Of a stretch of 64,000 nt of DNA, positions 61,347 through 64,000 are shown in pieces (position 1 is the first letter of the stretch; each line of letters begins with the position of its first letter). The notes beneath the pieces are model-generated. The model made no database searches. It was not told the DNA's origin and saw nothing but the letters and a program-made list of their open reading frames with translations. The stretch lies in contig CAYRXW010000008.1 in assembly GCA_964428335.1 (NCBI GenBank), forward strand, positions 1-64,000, read 5' to 3'. This stretch comes from GW2011-AR15 sp964428335. GTDB taxonomy: Archaea; Nanobdellota; Nanobdellia; Woesearchaeales; GW2011-AR15. Made by a program: the position numbers and the translations under genes.

Positions 61347-61829
61347 ATGAAAATTTTAAAGAAGATATGGCTAAGGGACTGGCTGGTAAACCTATTACTG
61401 GCATATATACTGATATCAGATATTTTTTTCATAATATCATTTAAGGCTGAGATGATTATTTTTGGACTGCCTTTTATTCTGCTAAGCATCATTTTTTTCC
61501 CGTTCATAATATTTATTTTTTCACCCTGCATGATAATATATGATTCTGGGATAAAACTTCGGCAGAAATATCTTCCATGGAATGAAATAAAAAGCATAAG
61601 CTTTAGCAGCGGAAGATTTAGGGATACTGTTTTTTGGAGAGGACTTAAGCTTCCTGCAACGCAAAGGATATATGTCCTTGACATGAAAGGAAATGAATAC
61701 AACACAATAATAGACTTGGATCATTCCCTGAAAATCAACAGGAGCTCAAACAACATATCAATTATCAGCGAAGTTTTTCATCTTACCGGAAGAGCCAACA
61801 TTCTAAGTGACTGGGCAGAAAAGAGGTAG
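61347..61829 (+). CDS. Membrane protein with PH-like domain
   Basis: A 160-residue protein with two N-terminal membrane helices (about 13-35 and 38-62), followed by a soluble part. The pattern 'IIYDSGIKLRQKYLPWNEIKSISFS...IYVLDMKGNEYNTII' is typical of bacterial PH-like (bPH/YcxB-type) domains. Function unknown. It converges with the tiny Cys-rich protein gene at 61835. Confidence 0.7.
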   Translation: MKILKKIWLRDWLVNLLLAYILISDIFFIISFKAEMIIFGLPFILLSIIFFPFIIFIFSPCMIIYDSGIKLRQKYLPWNEIKSISFSSGRFRDTVFWRGLKLPATQRIYVLDMKGNEYNTIIDLDHSLKINRSSNNISIISEVFHLTGRANILSDWAEKR

Positions 61830-61834
61830 TGAAA

Positions 61835-61990
61835 TTATCTTCTTAAAAAATTTTTTATTTTATATATGATTACTCCAAAAAATGAAACCACTAAGTAAGG
61901 CAGCATTCTAAAAAAATCAAAAGGAGAATAAACTATTGCTGCAGGGCATAGCCCTGGAGTACATGCACCAGAAGCACAAATTAAGCACAT
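61835..61990 (-). CDS. Tiny Cys-rich membrane protein next to NikR
   Basis: A 51-codon ORF too short for most gene callers. It starts at ATG 61988-61990 with GAGTG upstream, 40 bases after the NikR stop on the same strand, and ends at TAA 61835. The first 15 residues hold four cysteines (positions 2, 5, 10, 15; MCLICASGACTPGLC). A hydrophobic helix lies at about 31-43 and a basic end follows (KIKNFLRR). The layout suggests a membrane-tethered metal-binding peptide, perhaps a metal chaperone or sensor working with NikR or the ZIP transporter. It could still be chance; support is coding-like composition, start signal and position. Confidence 0.5.
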   Translation of the reverse strand: MCLICASGACTPGLCPAAIVYSPFDFFRMLPYLVVSFFGVIIYKIKNFLRR

Positions 61991-62029
61991 CAGAAATCAC
62001 TCAATTTAGTCTATTTTTTAAGTTTGCCA

Positions 62030-62413
62030 CTATGGGACCACCAGCTTTATGTAATCAGCTTTTTTTGATGTCTGAAGCTCATTCATCAGCGTCCTTATTT
62101 TGCCTGCATCACCTTCAAGGATGAAAATTTGAAGGCATTTATGTGTGTCAAGATGGTTATGTATCTGTGTTTTTATTATTTCATTATATTTATGCCTTAT
62201 ACCCGATATGTCTTCATTATGCTCTTCTTCATTAACCACAATAAGCGTCCCTGCAACTTTGCCGGAAAGGCTTGATTTTTCCTTTTCAGAAGCGATAAGC
62301 ATCCTTAGTCCAGAGCGTATTATTTCGCTTCTACCACTATAACCAAGATCTTTTTGAAATCTGTCCATTTCTTTAATTAATCTGTCATTCAAAGAAATGC
62401 TTATTATGGCCAT
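62030..62413 (-). CDS. nikR: NikR-family metal-responsive regulator
   Basis: A 127-residue ribbon-helix-helix repressor with C-terminal ACT-like metal domain. The N-terminal strand and helices ('IISISLNDRLIKEMDRFQKDLGYSGRSEIIRSGLRML') bind DNA. The metal ligands His74, His85, His87 and Cys93 have exactly the spacing of E. coli NikR His76/87/89/Cys95, so nickel (or a similar metal) is sensed. The start is the ATG at 62411-62413; the upstream hydrophobic extension is not real because it crosses the promoter. It is divergent from a ZIP transporter. Confidence 0.93.
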   Translation of the reverse strand: MAIISISLNDRLIKEMDRFQKDLGYSGRSEIIRSGLRMLIASEKEKSSLSGKVAGTLIVVNEEEHNEDISGIRHKYNEIIKTQIHNHLDTHKCLQIFILEGDAGKIRTLMNELQTSKKADYIKLVVP

Positions 62414-62509
62414 ATGCCCTATAATTATTAATATATTTATATAGTTAATCATAAAAATTATTAACAATAAGCTTAAATATTAATAACAATACCTTATTGA
62501 AGGATTAAA
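62414..62509. promoter_or_regulatory. Divergent promoter region nikR / ZIP transporter
   Basis: This 96-nt region is extremely AT-rich. The nikR TATA is the ATATAAATATATT complement near 62428-62446, predicting a leaderless start at 62413. The ZIP TATA is GCTTAAATATTAA at 62471-62483. The direct repeats TTATTAACAATAA (62458-62470) and TTAATAACAATA (62480-62491) bracket the latter and are candidate NikR sites, though they do not show the classic NikR dyad. Confidence 0.45.
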
Positions 62510-63259
62510 ATGAACGAAACTTGGGTTTTAACATTATTAAGCGTAACTATAATCAGCCTAATATCCTTTGCTGGCGTTTTTACGCTGACATTGAAAGGGA
62601 GAATCCTAAATAAAATCCTTTTATTCCTTGTCAGCTTCTCAACAGGTGCCTTGCTTGGAGACGCTTTTATCCATCTTCTTCCTGAGATGATTGAAGAGAC
62701 AGGCTTCACCCTTTCAAGCTCTTTTGCTGTTATAGGCGGAATCCTTATATTTTTTGTCTTGGAAAAATTCATCCATTGGAGACACTGCCATGTCCCGACA
62801 TCTAAAGATCACCCACACCCTGTTGGAATAATGAACCTTGTTGGAGACGGCTTTCATAATTTTATGGATGGCATGATCATTGCCGGAAGCTTCATGGCTG
62901 ACACAAGGATAGGGATTGCAACAACAATTGCAGTAATACTTCACGAGATACCGCAGGAGATTGGCGAACTTGGGATACTTATACACGCAGGATATTCTAA
63001 ATCAAAAGCATTGATACTAAATTTCATGTCTGCGCTCATATCTGTTCTTGGAGCATTGATTGCACTTTTGCTTGGAAGCCTTTCAGAAAATTTCATACTA
63101 TTTGTAACCCCAATTACTATAGGCGGATTCATCTATATTGCTTCAGCTGACCTTATTCCTGAACTCCATAAGGAGACTGACCCGAAAAAATCATTTATGC
63201 AGCTTGTTGGAATAGTGCTTGGAGTTGGAATAATGCTTTCGCTCCTTTTCCTTGAGTAA
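62510..63259 (+). CDS. ZIP-family divalent metal transporter
   Basis: A 249-residue, eight-helix importer or exporter of Zn/Fe/Mn-type cations. The metal-site helices are diagnostic: 'GDGFHNFMDGMIIAGSF' (HNFxDG) in helix 4 and 'VILHEIPQEIGELGIL' (HEIPxE) in helix 5. A His-rich loop 'HWRHCHVPTSKDHPHPVG' precedes them. Divergent from nikR, which probably regulates it; coupling of ZIP with NikR is uncommon and noteworthy. Confidence 0.95.
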   Translation: MNETWVLTLLSVTIISLISFAGVFTLTLKGRILNKILLFLVSFSTGALLGDAFIHLLPEMIEETGFTLSSSFAVIGGILIFFVLEKFIHWRHCHVPTSKDHPHPVGIMNLVGDGFHNFMDGMIIAGSFMADTRIGIATTIAVILHEIPQEIGELGILIHAGYSKSKALILNFMSALISVLGALIALLLGSLSENFILFVTPITIGGFIYIASADLIPELHKETDPKKSFMQLVGIVLGVGIMLSLLFLE

Positions 63260-63291
63260 TCTTTTTAACCATAAATGAATTTATTTTTCAT

Positions 63292-64000
63292 ATGAACCCT
63301 ATTGTTTTTCTTGCTTTAGCTTTAACAGTAGTATATTCTTTTTTCCTGGCCCTTTTCCTGACTCCAAAAGCCCATAAAAAAAAGATAAAGCATGGAAAAT
63401 TTGACCTTTTCCAGTTCATGCTGCTGTTTTTTGCCCCAATGGTTGTGATACCTGCATTATATTTCCTGAAGAGAATAATTATTTCAAGCCAAAAGATTGA
63501 GGTCTTTTCATTTCCTATTATCTGGTTTGACCTTTTTTTCTTTCTGCTGATATATTTCCTCATCCTTGGAAACGGAATACATTCTGTATCTGTCATTAAT
63601 CAAAAGCATATGAAAGACCTTAGGAAACATAACCTGTGGAAGATAAATGAATTTTTCCACAATTCATTCAGCCATTTCCTGATTACTGTCCCTGCAATGC
63701 TTATTCCGTTTCTATACTCCATGCTGGAAATTAACCATCCTGTTTCAGCTATCACAAGTATTGAAATTTGGATAATATTGCTTTGCGGCATATTGCTTGG
63801 CATAGGCACAGGGATTGCATGCACAGAAGGAAGCATACCAAAAGTCATGTTCTATGTTATATTTTCTCTTTCTATCATGATTCCTTTGATTTTTGTATCC
63901 AAAAACCTAGATTTCAGAAACTATCCTTTCTCTACGTTGACAGAAACAGTGTATATTTCTGCAGTCCTTACCCTATCTTTCTATAAATACAAGCTAAAAG
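63292..64000 (+). CDS. Multi-pass membrane protein (cut by window edge)
   Basis: The reading frame starts at ATG 63292 and remains open to the end of the window (at least 236 residues). It is strongly hydrophobic with at least six helices and Phe/Ile-rich, with polar loops 'TPKAHKKKIKHGKFDLFQ' and 'NQKHMKDLRKHNLWKINEFFHN'. A His-x3-His-like arrangement (H, N, F, H; 'EFFHNSFSHFLITVP') near residue ~125 could be functional. No family recognised. It follows the ZIP gene on the same strand by 32 bases and may be cotranscribed with it. Confidence 0.7.
   Translation, partial: MNPIVFLALALTVVYSFFLALFLTPKAHKKKIKHGKFDLFQFMLLFFAPMVVIPALYFLKRIIISSQKIEVFSFPIIWFDLFFFLLIYFLILGNGIHSVSVINQKHMKDLRKHNLWKINEFFHNSFSHFLITVPAMLIPFLYSMLEINHPVSAITSIEIWIILLCGILLGIGTGIACTEGSIPKVMFYVIFSLSIMIPLIFVSKNLDFRNYPFSTLTETVYISAVLTLSFYKYKLK

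Noticed and set aside
62414..62467. Hydrophobic extension of NikR from ATG 62467
   Set aside because: It crosses the promoter and would give NikR a hydrophobic head; the family starts at the ATG at 62413.
1..64000. CRISPR arrays, insertion sequences, rRNA genes and prophage
   Set aside because: No spaced direct-repeat arrays, transposase, integrase or rRNA sequence recognised; the repeats seen are gene duplications or promoter boxes.

Overview
The window comes from an AT-rich archaeal chromosome. Archaeal hallmarks are transcription factor B (49663-50592), release factor aRF1 (48410-49507), Pth2 (28400-28744), Bud32 of KEOPS (58329-58913), a probable intron-bearing tRNA (33487-33620) and TATA-type promoters, many of them apparently leaderless. 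The bacterial-type GAPDH, the giant exported LamG protein and anchors followed by a 'TGxV' motif suggest a DPANN lineage of the Woesearchaeota/Pacearchaeota type. That placement is inference.

Layout. 1-5783 is a minus-strand tandem array of four related secreted proteins. The first is cut by the window edge, the first two are recent duplicates, and three have ~210-nt leaders with conserved RNA hairpins. 5820-8641 holds a winged-helix regulator, GAPDH (preceded by an upstream ORF that copies its N-terminus) and glutamate dehydrogenase. 8646-25395 is a three-gene minus-strand operon: a tandem-HTH protein, a 4,989-residue surface protein and a smaller exported membrane-anchored protein. 25524-28413 is an iron locus with a DtxR-type regulator, two palindromic operators, an FTR1 permease and small membrane proteins. 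28400-34656 mixes Pth2, a GGDEF-like protein, a PAP2-family enzyme, an MnmC-like methyltransferase, a GH15-like hydrolase, the tRNA and small membrane proteins.

34800-42425 holds PEP synthase, a METTL5-like methyltransferase, and a coiled-coil/HTH pair followed by three homologous membrane proteins. 42464-51489 is mainly information processing (ValRS, aRF1, TFB), plus a DMT transporter and small unknowns. 51564-56503 has thioredoxin, an HD protein and a lysine-2,3-aminomutase/ATP-grasp cluster that looks biosynthetic. 56632-61829 holds PGK, a phosphodiesterase, Bud32, a hydrolase, a zinc-ribbon protein and an ACT-domain protein. 61835-64000 is a metal locus: NikR, a tiny Cys-rich membrane protein, a divergent ZIP transporter and a cut membrane protein.

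GAPDH, PGK and PEP synthase cover much of lower glycolysis/gluconeogenesis. Much of the remaining coding capacity goes to the cell surface. The most unusual signals are the structured leaders of the surface-protein array, the GAPDH upstream ORF, the tRNA with two inserts, the small membrane-protein family with five members here, the aminomutase/ATP-grasp cluster and the operator repeats in front of the giant-protein operon. All calls were made by reading the sequence; no searches were run.
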